A stretch of 64,000 nucleotides of DNA from Diplolepis rosae (GCA_030998225.1 JAPYXD010000581.1:930001-994000); one strand, 5' to 3'; counted from the stretch's first letter, positions 45,001 to 54,213 are shown. Numbers and translations: made by a program. The notes: generated by a model not told the origin, from the letters alone.

Positions 45001-47648
45001 TTTACAAATGTGTCTTCTATTGGAAAAAACTACCCTGAATTTTTTCAAAATTTTCCTATGATTAGTTTAGCTAAAAAAAGAAAAAAACGAAAATGGTAAA
45101 ATCCGCCAATACTCATTTAAAATGGCAGATAATTATCTGAAAATTTGACAAAATAATTTCTTTCCCAACCCCTTCCACATGGTTTATGCGAAATTTGATT
45201 TGGTTTTAAGGCTGATTTCACATGGAAACCCGGCTATGCCCTTTAATTTTATTTTCATAACTCAATAGATGATATATTACACTAAAGTGAATGCTTCTTT
45301 TTACATTAACAATTCATTTATACGGCGATATTTTAGTTTTTAGTTTACTATGCGTTTTCCAGTAGGATGGACCGTGGCTCTCGCACTCGCTTCAGCGCGA
45401 TTTTTGTCAACAATCTCGTCACGGTTTTGCTTATGGTACTTCGCTCAATATTTGCTTTCCGCACATTTCCTCTCCTTGTTAATTGTTTTTTCTTTATGAA
45501 TCTACCTTTGTGTCTCACCTCATCAGACATTTTTACAAACTAATCAAACAACAACCGTAAAGTAGGTTAGATTTCTATACATGTGCACTTGAACATGGCG
45601 AACTAGAAGAGTGGAGAGAGTTCGACGTTGCCACATTGCTTCTTTCGGCAGTTATATGGTCGTGAATACGCAAACCGTTGAGAGATATATTTTTATTAAT
45701 TTATTTATTATTCTCATTCACATCGCGGAACGGTCACAAATGTCAATCTTAAACAATTTTAGGATTTCACAACACAAAAGATTCGATGTGAATCAAGAAT
45801 ATTTTTTACGCTCTTATATGACTTACTAAGTCACGATATAACCACCTTAAGCATGCCAAAGAGAGACTATACTCGATTTCTGCAGGCGCGACATATTCTT
45901 GCCACATGCCTTTCTGAAAAGCCCGGGTCTTTCGATTACCGATTGACTATATTCTAACCAACCGAGCTACACAGACGTCTGAAATTTCCTTCTCCAAGCC
46001 TTCAAACTGAGAGTTTAATATAAGTTTTCTATTTCATAACGATGGTCAATAGCTTTTTCAAATTACTTTTATCATAAAATATTGTAGGACTTACCAGTGT
46101 TCGATACAATATGCACTAGATATAGCATTCCATGATGAGACCATGTTCGCCAAACATTTATGGATTAAAATCTCCCTTTCTTTATCCTCAAATGCTCCAA
46201 CAGAAACAACGTATTTGTATTCTTCGCCACTTATACATCTATGTGTATCAAGTTCTCCAGAATATAAATGAAAACTTTCTGGTACTCCACTTTCCAGCGT
46301 TGATGCGTTCCATCCTGCAACAAATGAAAAGAGAAATAGGTTATAAAACTGATCATTCAATGTGTGCACGAAAAGCAAAATATAATTTCTCGTTAGATCT
46401 GTCACGTGTCACAAGACGAAATATACTTACTACCTAAAAAAAGAAACTAGAAGTTATGTCACTAGGTGAAATTTAATACCCATTATAATAGAGTTATTTT
46501 TATATAAACTTTTGTTTATTAAATTTTCACAACTTGTTAGGTTCACAAATATCGGTAGTAACTATAAGGGCGTACTTTCCGCTTTGCTTTCCAAAGTAGC
46601 ACTGGTGCATAAGGGCTGTATACATGCAGAAGTGCCCTACGGAGTGCATCGGTGGAAAACTAGGAGTGGGAGAACCTTTTCACTAGGACCGTTGGAAAGC
46701 TTATGAAATTTCCAATCCAATGAGCCCTATTGCTTTTTTAGGTATTTAGATATTAGGTGAGAAAAACTGAAAAATATTCTGGTTTCTCCAGAATTTACTA
46801 CCTCAATTTTAGCTCTGCATGAGCTAGGAATATTGCAGGAAAAAGTAGATAATAAATAGATAAAAGTTATAAATAAATTTTTGAAAATAATAAAATTCGA
46901 TTGTCTCAAAATTGACTGAAGCGGTTTTCATGCCTCGAATATATATTGTAAAGGGTATTAAGGCAAACAAAGAAAAATTGACACTTAATTCCTTCAACAG
47001 GAAGGGGGTTAAAAAAATTATTATAGTTTTAAAAAAATTTTTTTTAATCAAAGTTTTTGTTGCAACATCGCTATTTGTTTGCTATAATATACTCATATGC
47101 AAAGTAACAACATCTATTTTTTGGGACACGATCAGAGGATTACTTTATAGTTTAAAAAAATAAAATATCAATGTTGGCCTCTTATATGTATCTGATTCCA
47201 TTAGAGCGGGGAGCCAACTTCATTCATAGCCTATAACTCAATAAAATAAACATCATTTGAACAATGCACCTCACTCTAATATCATATGCACCTAATCTTC
47301 GTCACTGTCTTTCTCTATCACGGGATTCATATTGTTTTGTGTAAACAATTTACTGAGTGTTTCAACAGGTCTTACGGTTTTCGCCAAATATCTTGCGTGT
47401 GATCAATAATATATAATGGCTGCTATAAGAGAACAGCAGCCAACTGTTCTTTGACCATTTCTAGCGAACTGGCTGAACGCTAGCGTAAAGCTAGCGTAGA
47501 GTAGCATTATAACTCATGAATGAGGTAAAATAAATAATTAACATGTTTTTATTCTAATATATTGTGAATATTATAAGACATTCTACTTGCCTAATGCGTC
47601 ATAAAAGGAAACGAAAGTGACTAGAAGAATTGTATTGATTTTCCACAT
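33009..47648 (-). CDS. Gene B: secreted trypsin-fold serine protease homologue, 288 aa, five exons
   Basis: Exons are 47648-47591, 46314-46095, 42462-42333, 33582-33343 and 33227-33009, with the same lengths and phases as gene A except the last. Intron 1 uses a GC donor (GCAAGT), and the others are GT-AG. The signal is MWKINTILLVTFVSFYDAL. CLANMVSSWNAISSAYC has Tyr for His57, DDRIAFIT has Arg at the Asp102 place, and NDLGAPLF has Leu for Ser195, so all three triad residues are lost. ISGEEYKYVVSV lacks a preceding basic residue. Exon 4 matches gene A at 49 of 80 residues by my count, with changes clustered at exon-4 residues 29-44. The TATA box is altered to TACATAAG, and an in-frame upstream ATG at 47,669 would add 7 residues. 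The frame is intact over 14.6 kb despite heavy TE load in introns 2 and 3. Function unknown. Confidence 0.85.
33703..33847. repeat. Intron 3 block of gene B identical to gene A intron 3
   Basis: This is the partner of 21,266-21,410. Downstream of it the intron is interrupted by the R1-clade element and other insertions, and homology to gene A intron 3 resumes near 42,050-42,230. Confidence 0.8.
35357..36322 (+). pseudogene. R1-clade ORF1 (gag-like), truncated
   Basis: It is 321 codons. A helical N-terminal part and Lys/Glu-rich centre (near residues 115-125) lead to a retro-gag-like region (about 160-290) and one CCHC knuckle beginning CFRCQGHGHVSRGK. Its last Cys is absent, and the frame ends at TGA three bases later. 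ORF2 sequence follows immediately, so a deletion has removed the remaining knuckles and the ORF1/ORF2 junction. A 12-base C run at 35,581-35,592 is a likely slippage site. Confidence 0.72.
36319..37115 (+). pseudogene. R1-clade ORF2 endonuclease domain, frameshifted
   Basis: It begins VKFLRLNLGRGKEAQNLLMQ, the usual endonuclease start, and passes SEQHKW (catalytic Glu region). It shifts frame near 36,560 into SLIAGDFNSKSPVWG, meets TGA at 36,726, then continues to VDYIDLTIAA and TLSDHQCIEFSI (SDH motif). The target-nicking activity is therefore lost. Confidence 0.78.
37232..38965 (+). pseudogene. R1-clade reverse transcriptase and C-terminal region
   Basis: RT motifs run in order: NTAPGIDGLPNEILKE, FGFRKGWSTVDAIQ, LISIDIGNAFNTARW, CGAPQGSRVGPLVWN and GFADDALVV (catalytic FADD). 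A TAG at about 38,242 separates the RT from the thumb and C-terminal region (MTPEKTVSLLV to GGFNAYLKR, ending 38,965). The upstream part of the linker between endonuclease and RT is deleted near 37,100-37,230. The product would have reverse transcribed element RNA at a nicked chromosomal target. Confidence 0.83.
39030..39395 (+). pseudogene. DD41D transposase 3' fragment fused to R1 end
   Basis: The frame is open from about 39,045 to 39,364. It carries CHTARVTIDFLKGKF, then PPRSCVLTPLDFFLWG (the Asp of the SCD part is Val) and a C-terminal tail ending GGHMADIEFHS. It lacks a left end and N-terminus. The join to R1 sequence falls inside the R1 zinc finger. Confidence 0.75.
39620..40010 (-). 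pseudogene. Mariner (DD34D) transposase C-terminal fragment
   Basis: The minus strand gives AIVIREHLDKN and PPDSPDLAPCDFFLFSRLKK with the third catalytic Asp, followed in another frame by the C-terminal tail. The second Asp motif is altered (AHFASHNA for DNAxxHTA). No N-terminus is present. Confidence 0.72.
40168..40711. mobile_element. TA-flanked MITE with CACTCGAGATTCCCT ends
   Basis: Inverted ends CACTCGAGATTCCCTGTAACG and its partner lie between TA dinucleotides (40166-40167 and 40712-40713). It is 544 bp with no transposase. Internal CTCTCTGTAACAAACG and GTTGCAGAGAGG form a second inverted pair. The ends look pogo-like, in intron 3 of gene B. Confidence 0.78.
41165..41640 (-). pseudogene. 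Mariner transposase fragments, rearranged
   Basis: Frame 41,600-41,415 is the N-terminal HTH region (CFGNDSLTRSNVCRWHERF, GRPSTAKT-like linker). Frame 41,380-41,165 is the core (ILHHDNAPSH, second Asp) preceded by GQTVNKEYYLGVMRRLREA. The first-Asp segment and the C-terminus are deleted. Confidence 0.78.
41829..41850. repeat. (TA)n microsatellite
   Basis: About 10 TA units in gene B intron 3. A similar run lies at 54,195-54,212. Confidence 0.8.
43140..45244. mobile_element. DNA element with about 300-bp terminal inverted repeats
   Basis: Arms 43,140-43,437 and 44,943-45,244 are inverted copies beginning AAAGGGCAKAGCCGGGTTTCC. They include TTACCATTTTCGTTTTT and GCATAATTCGCGATGCAAAAAATTGTG. 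The interior, after removing the solo LTR, is about 600 bp with no transposase recognised. Confidence 0.75.
43898..44798. mobile_element. Solo LTR with TATA target duplication
   Basis: It begins TGTTACGTCAGAAACG, ends GGGACGTGACA, and is bounded by TATA on both sides (43894-43897 and 44799-44802). A diverged copy of about 770 bp lies at 60,170-60,941. No internal retroviral-type coding region adjoins either copy, so recombination between LTRs is the likely origin. Confidence 0.72.
45907..45980 (-). repeat. tRNA-like relic in intron 2 of gene B
   Basis: The minus strand reads GTGTAGCTCGGTTGGTTAGAA followed by CGGTAATCGAAAGACCCGGGC. It is the orthologous partner of 22,872-22,946, with an intact A box and a degenerate B box. 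Confidence 0.55.
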
Positions 47649-47790
47649 TCTTATTTTTATATGAAACATTTTCACAACACTAACTTATGTAAAATGATCG
47701 CTGATTGTGATAAATATTTTAATACCTTTCTGTTATCTGGTATATATACGACGTTTCGTCATCCGACAGATTGTCGGATCCATCATATTG
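47545..47790 (-). promoter_or_regulatory. Promoter and exon-1 block of gene B (third copy of the block)
   Basis: The sequence aligns with 5,790-6,015 and 26,340-26,560. The TATA position reads TACATAAG on the minus strand. A TATAAAAA string 5-17 nt before the annotated ATG is a possible but very close substitute. Beyond 47,790 homology to the other promoters ends, so gene B lacks the distal upstream region. Confidence 0.6.
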
Positions 47791-48249
47791 TATAAAATGG
47801 CCTTCCTGGTATTTTTATTAAAAGGTTTTATTTTTGGAAATAAAAGTTTTCCAGAAAAAATTCTTTCAAAAAAATTATTACTATTTCCAATAAGTCAACG
47901 TTTCGACTGAAGCTTCAGTAAATAAAATAAATAAAATAAAACAATAAAAGTGGAGACGTCATATTAAACACAGTTTTTTGTGTAGATTGCGTATATTAAT
48001 ATCAAAATAGTAAAAATTGTAAAAAATTGCCAAAAGAGAAAAATTTGTTGTAGAATTTAAAAATATTATTTCATTAAGCGCCTGTCTTGATCTGTCTATC
48101 TTGTAAATATGTTATGGGAAAAATTTCTAAATTCAATATTTATTTTTTTTAAGTTTATTTGGATTATTCATTACTATTAAACTATATGTTACTCCAATTT
48201 TCAATATCAGTTCTAAAATAAATATAATAATTATTTTCTTGTATGTGAA

Positions 48250-49330
48250 TCATTTCGAGGCAAAGTCTTTTTTAAAATTTTGTTCCTGTTCAAAAATGTT
48301 TATTTCTTTAAAATCAAAATTATGCTTAAAGTTATGTGCATGTTGGGCTAAAGCTGTAGTGATTGTTTTATAATTTTTAGTTGATCTTGCATGTTCTAAC
48401 ATTCTAGTATGTAAACATCTACCAGTCTGTCCTATATATGTACCATTGCATTGTATACATTTAATTTTATAAACAATATCATGTTCACATTTTATAAGTG
48501 TTGGTGTTTTAAGTGACTTCAAAATTTTTTGTTCAATAGTATTGTCAAGTGTGAAAACGATTTGTAGATTAGAACTTTTAAAAATTCTATAAAATTGTTC
48601 TTGAAAATTGTTTATGTATGGTAAAGTGGTAATTTTTTTTATTTCTTTAGTTTCAGCAATATTATTTGAGATTCTATTAAAACTTTTATTATTTATAAGA
48701 AATTTGAATCTATTGGCAACTTTTTAACAATAAATCTAATGGATACCCATTTTCAATTAAAGTTTTTTATACTAAATTTAAATTTTCATTGTGATATTTT
48801 TCATGTGATAACAATATTGCTCTATCTGTTAACGAATAAATAATTTCTATTTTTTATTTGATAAACGATGGTTCGAGTAAGAGTTTAAAAAACGTCCAGA
48901 CCAAATTGGTTTTCTGTACCAGTTAGTAATGATTTTATTATTTCCGATTTTAATATTCAGATAAAGAAAGTCAATACTATCATTAATTGATTTTTCAATT
49001 GTAAAAACTAATTTTGGATGTATATTATTAAATCCATTCAAAATATCATTGATTTTATTTTTTGGTAAACAAATTGATCTGTCATTAATGTAGCGATAGT
49101 GAAATTTAATGTAATAAGTAAGGTCATTTATAATTTTATGGTAGTTTCAGCTTCTTCCATAACAATATTAGCAAGAGTAGCAGATAATGGTGATCCCATA
49201 GGTAAACCATTATTCTGCTTAAAAATATTGTAATCGAAATTACAGTAAGCAGAATCTGATTATAGTTGTAAAGCTTTATTAAATTCTTTATAATTCGAGA
49301 AAGTGTGTTGTTTAACAACATTCCATTTAT
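48250..49330 (-). mobile_element. Penelope-like element remnant (RT and GIY-YIG)
   Basis: Minus-strand frames give RT motif 4 (NNGLPMGSPLSATLANIVMEE-type, near 49,200-49,145). A degenerate catalytic motif (HYRYINDRSICLP) follows near 49,100. The stretch NWYRKPIWSGRFLNSYSNH is next, and finally a GIY-YIG endonuclease (48,522-48,250) with YKIKCIQCNGTYIGQTGR and LHTRMLEHARS. GIY-YIG fused C-terminally to RT is diagnostic of Penelope-like elements. Stops between frames and loss of the catalytic aspartate pair show it is dead. Confidence 0.83.
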
Positions 49331-49500
49331 TTTTGACAGATCTTATAACTAAATTCCAAGTAATATTAGTACTTTTATCTTTGGTTTTTGGTTTTCTTTT
49401 TAAGTTTTCTGTTTTAGCTGCTGTTTTAGCTTCTGTTTATTACTTTTTTTCTGTAGTTTTTCGTTTTTTTAATCATTTTTTAAGCTTATGTTTTATCTCG

Positions 49501-49888
49501 TTATAATGAATTTTTCTAAATCGTTTCGGTCGATTATGATGATCATTAGAAGAGTGTGTATCACTCTACGTGATAACAGAACTCTACCTTATCGACCTTA
49601 CCAACCTGCAATTTAGAAATAATTTTAAGGTCTCGTAAGACTAGATGGAAATATTTCAATATAATTGGAGAAATTTTCTGTGAAAAAAGGAACACTTCCA
49701 CTCCTCTGGGTATCGAGCCCAGGTCCTTTCGATTGCCGGTCAAATGCTCTGTCATCTGATCTACGGAGGTTCCACAACTTTTCTCACAGAATCTTGTTAA
49801 CGCCAATTCGGCGAAGGATATATCATGAACTATGTAATGAATTTTTCTAAATCGTTTCGGTTGATTATGTCGATCATTAGAAGAGTGT
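49501..49888. repeat. 60-bp direct repeats flanking a SINE insertion
   Basis: The segments 49,501-49,560 and 49,828-49,888 match over about 57 bases (AATTTTTCTAAATCGTTTCGGT, GATCATTAGAAGAGTGTGTA). They enclose the tRNA-derived SINE. The outer one abuts the broken exon-2 fragment of copy F. Confidence 0.7.
49620..49827 (-). mobile_element. tRNA-derived SINE
   Basis: The minus strand has GTAGATCAGATGACAGAGCA (A-box-like), GGCTCGATACCC (B-box-like) about 35 bases later, and a 3' body ending TTTCCATCTAGTCTTA. A second copy on the plus strand at 63,597-63,735 shares the B box and the CATCTAGTCTTA end. Two independent copies with shared boundaries support a SINE family. Confidence 0.68.
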
Positions 49889-50100
49889 GTACCAAGTTCT
49901 TGAGAATTTAAATAAAAATTTTCTGGTGCTACACTTTCCATCAGTGACGGGTTCCATCCTGCAACAAATGAAAAGAGTAGTAGGTTATAAAACTGACCAT
50001 TCGATGTGTGCACAAAAATCAGAATATAATTTCTTGTTAGATCTGTCACGTTTCATGAGATATTTGTATGTACACGAATAAAAAATTGACTAGGCGACCG
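49889..50100 (-). pseudogene. Copy F: broken exon 2 with adjoining intron-1 end of a protease homologue
   Basis: After a TTTGTTGCAG acceptor, the exon starts at 49,958 with GWNPSLMESVAPENFYLN (first Gly shared with exon 1), matching gene B exon 2. It breaks off near 49,889 at the 60-bp repeat. About 140 bases of upstream intron also match genes A and B. The conserved second half of exon 2 and all later exons are absent. Confidence 0.75.
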
Positions 50101-50134
50101 AACGAATCATGAATTTAATAAACGTGAAGAATCT

Positions 50135-50515
50135 ATCAGGTGTACAAATGAGTTCCCGCCGTTTTTTATCAAAAATTGGGAACTTATTGTGAAAGAACGG
50201 AACATTACGTTTTATTTGAAGTATTGTCCATGTGTAAATTCTTCTTGCATTTGGTACGAATCTTGATCCAATAATGCTTCCAATTCTGCGTCTTCGTACA
50301 CTTTCGGCCTTCCGCTACATTTTTTGTCTTTAATGTTAAATTCATTGTTCTTAAACTTTTGAAACCACTCATGATAACCTCTCTCACTTAAGGCAGCCTC
50401 ACCATATGTTTCTACAAGCAATCGATGCACCTCAGTTGCAGATTTCTACAAATTGAAGAAGTAAATCAAAAGTTCCCGCAAATGGCATTTGATCGGCTCA
50501 AAACTCGACATTTTC
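50135..50515 (-). pseudogene. Mariner transposase N-terminal fragment
   Basis: It starts near 50,511 with MSSFEPIKCHLRELLIYFF. A TAG follows, then EVHRLLVETYGEAALSERGYHEWF (second HTH helix region) and GRPKVYEDAELEALLDQD. Only the DNA-binding part remains. A putative right terminal repeat lies near 50,140 (CAGGTGTACAAATGAGTTCCCGCC). Confidence 0.75.
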
Positions 50516-50769
50516 GCACACAAAAGAATATATTACGCTGATGAAAATTCACTAATATTTAAAGGTTATGTTGTAGACAGATGACCAACCGTACGACAGT
50601 GATGTACGAACTATTTCCAAATTATTGTTAGATAAACACTGTATTACATTAAATGTTGATATCAACGCGCATATTATTCAGTACAATACTGTCATTTAAC
50701 GTCACTTTCGCCATATTTGCTATCGGGTAGCAGTTATTTCTTATATCTCTGTTCCAGCCATACTATAAT

Positions 50770-51340
50770 GTCTCCCGTTCCTGTATTGTTTTCCTTGGAA
50801 ACCGTTCAGGGGGCCTTAGAACAGGCGGCCGAACACGTCCTCGAATTGCGAATAGAGGGGCCCTGTACCAAGGGTTACGGTTTAATACGGATACACAACT
50901 AAATAGGCAGTCGCGGATAATGCAGCAGGGAGTGGTGTTTTACACGGTATCTCTAGGAAACCAGGCCAACTCTTAGAGTATTGAGACCTTACCCCTGCAT
51001 GCAGGGCTCTACAGGGGCGGACCGAATACTTTCCTAGCTACTCGTGGGAAAAAATGGAGTATATTAAACTGAATAAAAGTATGTGCGAGGAGATGTTTGG
51101 AGGGGAAATGGATGTGGTGGAGATGCCTGATGATGGAAAGAAATTTTATGCCGGGCAACACCGTAATTTGCTGTATGAGATGCATGGAACCGAAATCGGC
51201 ATGCTAAACAACGTGGAAAGGATCCTGAAATAAATGGACATCTTCTGCAGGACGAAAAAGAATATGTTTCTTCCAATCAGGGAAGGCATAGAGGAGGCCC
51301 TAGGGGAACTCACTGCGTTGTGTAAGTACATTGTCTGTTT
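50770..51340 (+). mobile_element. 5' end of an R1-type non-LTR element
   Basis: A GC-rich leader precedes a frame from ATG at 51,054. This gives MEYIKLNKSMCEEMFGGEM, a stop after ERILK, then KNMFLPIREGIEEALGELTALC. Such a helical stretch is common in R1-clade ORF1 N-termini, although I cannot confirm the family. It stops at about 51,340 where AT-rich sequence resumes. Confidence 0.45.
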
Positions 51341-51658
51341 TTATTACCCGTGTGTTGACGTAGAACAAAACTTCAATAGTTAACAAACGGTTTTTGTGTC
51401 AGTACGAATGTGTCATGTCTCCATGTTAAATGACATATGGCCTAAAGTAGAGGAAATCAATGACAAATACTCCAGAGATATTAAAGGTGATAAAATTCTG
51501 AACTCGCAAGATTCTATTTAGTGCTCAATTGAAGGAAATAAAACGTTCTGCAATTTTTATACTCATTTTCGACAAATGTACGCAATCTTCATGAAAAATT
51601 ACACAGGTCTGCAAGGTTTTGTTGTTGAAAAGCTATGGGTCGTTTCCGTGGTAATTTT

Positions 51659-52443
51659 TGACGTAGAATCCTAATCTGGAATCAGAATCAGCCTATCAGG
51701 TCAGTATTTTGAGATATTTAAGGTTATGTGCTCGAAAAATGGGGGTTTTCGCTACTTTTGAGGTTATGTACAGGGCGCAAGAAATTTTTTTGGTTTTTTT
51801 CTCAAATGTCATCATTTAGCACTACTCTTTCTCTTCAAAATGAGCTATTAAACAATCACGAGCGCTTTTTTTCACAAAGATACGGCCATATCAAGTTTTC
51901 ATATTTATCCGAATAACCTTATGAGCATTCACATTGACTCTTTGGTGCATACCATTCTGCATTCGAAAATTTATCTTGAAAATTTGTGCTTGCGGGTTTT
52001 GATGGTCTGTGAATAAGAATTTACAGTGACAAAATTGACATTTCCATTTCTAAGATGGCGGATTCAAAATGGCAGATCGAAATTTACGAAATTAAACGAT
52101 TTCGCTCTCTAAAAACTCTTACTCGGAAGTTTCGGAATTGCTGATTACGAAAATGGGGTCGCAAGATTGACATTTTCATTTACAAGATGGCCGGCCGTTT
52201 TGAAATAGCGAACTGAAATTTACGGGGAAAACAATATTGGTCCCTAAAATTCTGTACTTGATATGGCCGTATCTTTGTGACAAATACTCGATCGTGACTG
52301 TTCAATAGCTCATTTTGAAGGGGAAGAGTAGTACTAAATGATCAAAAAGTAGCGAAAAACCCCATTTTTCGAGCACATAACTTCAAATATCTCAAAATCC
52401 TGACGTGATAGGCTGATTCTGATTTCGGATTCGGATTCTACGT
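51659..52443. repeat. Large imperfect palindrome abutting a Gypsy remnant
   Basis: The outer arms (51,659-51,760 and 52,340-52,443) and inner arms (51,830-51,912 and 52,250-52,325) are inverted copies. They share GGTTATGTGCTCGAAAAATGGGG and CAAAGATACGGCCATATCAAG. The centre repeats sequence also found at 25,533-25,620. This is a foldback element or an inverted duplication, with no coding sequence. Confidence 0.65.
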
Positions 52444-52444
52444 C

Positions 52445-53330
52445 AAAAAGCAGGTACAAAGATGGCAACCGTTTACATATTTTCTGACACTTCTTCTGAT
52501 TACTGGCCAATAATACCTTGATTGTATCTCTCGCAGGGTTTTGTCGCATCCTGGGTGCCCGGCAAAAGGGTCGTCGTAGTACTCCCAGAGTACTCGGTGC
52601 TCGACGCTGGTTCGAACTCGTAGAGACCATGTGCCTAGGGTTGGATGTTTCTTCCAGAACCCTTGGTCGTCTAGCTTGTGGTTCTGCGCGAAATCTTCTT
52701 CTCTGTTAGACCTTGGTTCCTTAGCACATATTTCTCGCCATTTTTCTATCTCAAGAGTTACTGGAGGGTCCTGCTGCTGTGCTGCGCTGACTTTATCGAT
52801 TAGGGGTATTCGTTCCAATGCGTTAAAAGCAGGCCGTGAATGGTCTGTAGTTGTCGCCTTTTCTCTCACCGAAATCATCATGCGATCCAAGTCAGGTTCT
52901 CCAGGGATGGGTGCGTCTGGAACTGGGTAGCGAAATAAGGCGCCCGCTAGTTCGTTATCCTTGCCTGCGCAGTGTTCTATTGTGAACGAGAATTCATCTA
53001 GGAGGCAGGACCATCGAGCGAGTTTAGATTTTAGATCTTTCATTTTCCTCAGCCAGGTCATTGCCATACTATCTGTTCTGAGCGTAAAATGATTTTCTTC
53101 CAGGAATGGGCGGTATCTTTTTATTGCCCAGATTACTGCCAAACACTCTTGCTCGTTACAATGATAGTTGGACTCGGTGAGGCTGAACTTGGCACTTGCA
53201 TAAGAGATTATATATTTTTTTTTTATTTTCGTCTTCTTGAAATAAGACTGCTCCCATTCCTTTTGCGCTGGCGTCCGTTTGTAGGTTGAATGGAAACTTA
53301 GGGTTGGGTCGACTCAGTTTCAAAGGCTGC
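52445..53330 (-). mobile_element. Gypsy (Ty3-type) retrotransposon remnant: RNase H and integrase zinc region
   Basis: The minus-strand frame 53,142-52,438 contains AVIWAIKRYRPFL, FTLRTDSMAM, the RNase H end WSCLLDEFSFTIEHCAGKDN, and the integrase zinc-binding part (GHPGCDKTL, YYWPVIRRSVRKYVNGCHLC). Upstream sequence to about 53,330 adds the RT/RNase H connection with stops. The integrase core and both LTRs are missing, and the 3' side is cut at the palindrome. Confidence 0.8.
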
Positions 53331-53529
53331 TCCATTCGCTTTTTAATTTCTTTGAAGGATTGTTTTTGTTACTTCGACTCAGTGTCAAATAAGTGTAGTG
53401 AGCATAGAGAAATAAAGGTCCATGATGTATCATCTTCACTTGGTGCCATTCTTGCTCCCGACTCCGTTCCCGACATGCCTCCGGACGCAGACTACAGAAA
53501 GTCTCAGAGACTAGTGCATATTTGGACAC

Positions 53530-53735
53530 TATAACCCTTTCTCTCTTTCCTACACTGCCACTGGAACCCAGTGATGCACACCCTCCCTCTTTCTTTCCTT
53601 CTACACCGTCGCTGGGACTCAATGACGCACACTCTCTCTTCCGTTACTCGAGCCACTGGCAATCCAGTCGGCCCCCTCTTTTCTCTCTCTCTCTATCCCT
53701 CTCCCTCGTTCTGACTACACTGTCACTGGAACTCA
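53530..53735. repeat. Degenerate tandem repeat, CT-rich
   Basis: Three to four units of about 55-70 bp each have the form CTACACTGYCACTGGAACYCA followed by a C/T-rich run. The last unit ends 20 bases from the exon-4 remnant of copy C. Confidence 0.65.
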
Positions 53736-54213
53736 TACATAAAAAGTATTGACCACTGTAAAAGCATGTTTCTCATGTACGGGTTCAATACAAAAATCAC
53801 CAACGTTTGGTTTTACCTCGCATCTCGAAGGTGGTATTAAACGAACAGGGAATTTTAAATACTTCTGCTCTGGTAAAACATTTTGTTCTATTTGGTTTCA
53901 CCTTATCAATTTATTTACAGAAATACGATTAAAGTTTTTATAAACTGGAATCGATAACGACTGATTCTATGGAGGTACTTCGGCATGAAACTAGAAAATA
54001 ACAATGAAATAAATAACAATAAACAAGAAAATAATTTCTTCGCGAGAGAGGGAATGTTTCTTTTTCAATTTTCATTCATGAACTGATAATATAATAATTT
54101 GAATGAATAAAAGATATAAAAATAAATTAAATAATATTATATTTGTATAATAGTGACAATAACGTAAGTTTTTTATTGTTTTCAATAAAATATAATATAT
54201 ATATATATATATG

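Larger units (their letters stand above)
42733..45846. mobile_element. TTAA-flanked DNA element in intron 2 of gene B, with nested insertions
   Basis: Ends GGTGGTTTTA and TATAACCACC are bounded by TTAA (42729-42732 and 45847-45850), at the same intron position as the TTAA element in gene A. Inside lies the long-TIR element 43,140-45,244, which itself contains the solo LTR 43,898-44,798. A 60-codon minus-strand frame at 45,348-45,530 shows no domain I recognise. Confidence 0.65.

Noticed and set aside
45348..45530. 60-codon minus-strand frame as a transposase piece of the TTAA element
   Set aside because: I could not match it to piggyBac, Kolobok or mariner motifs, so it is left unassigned.
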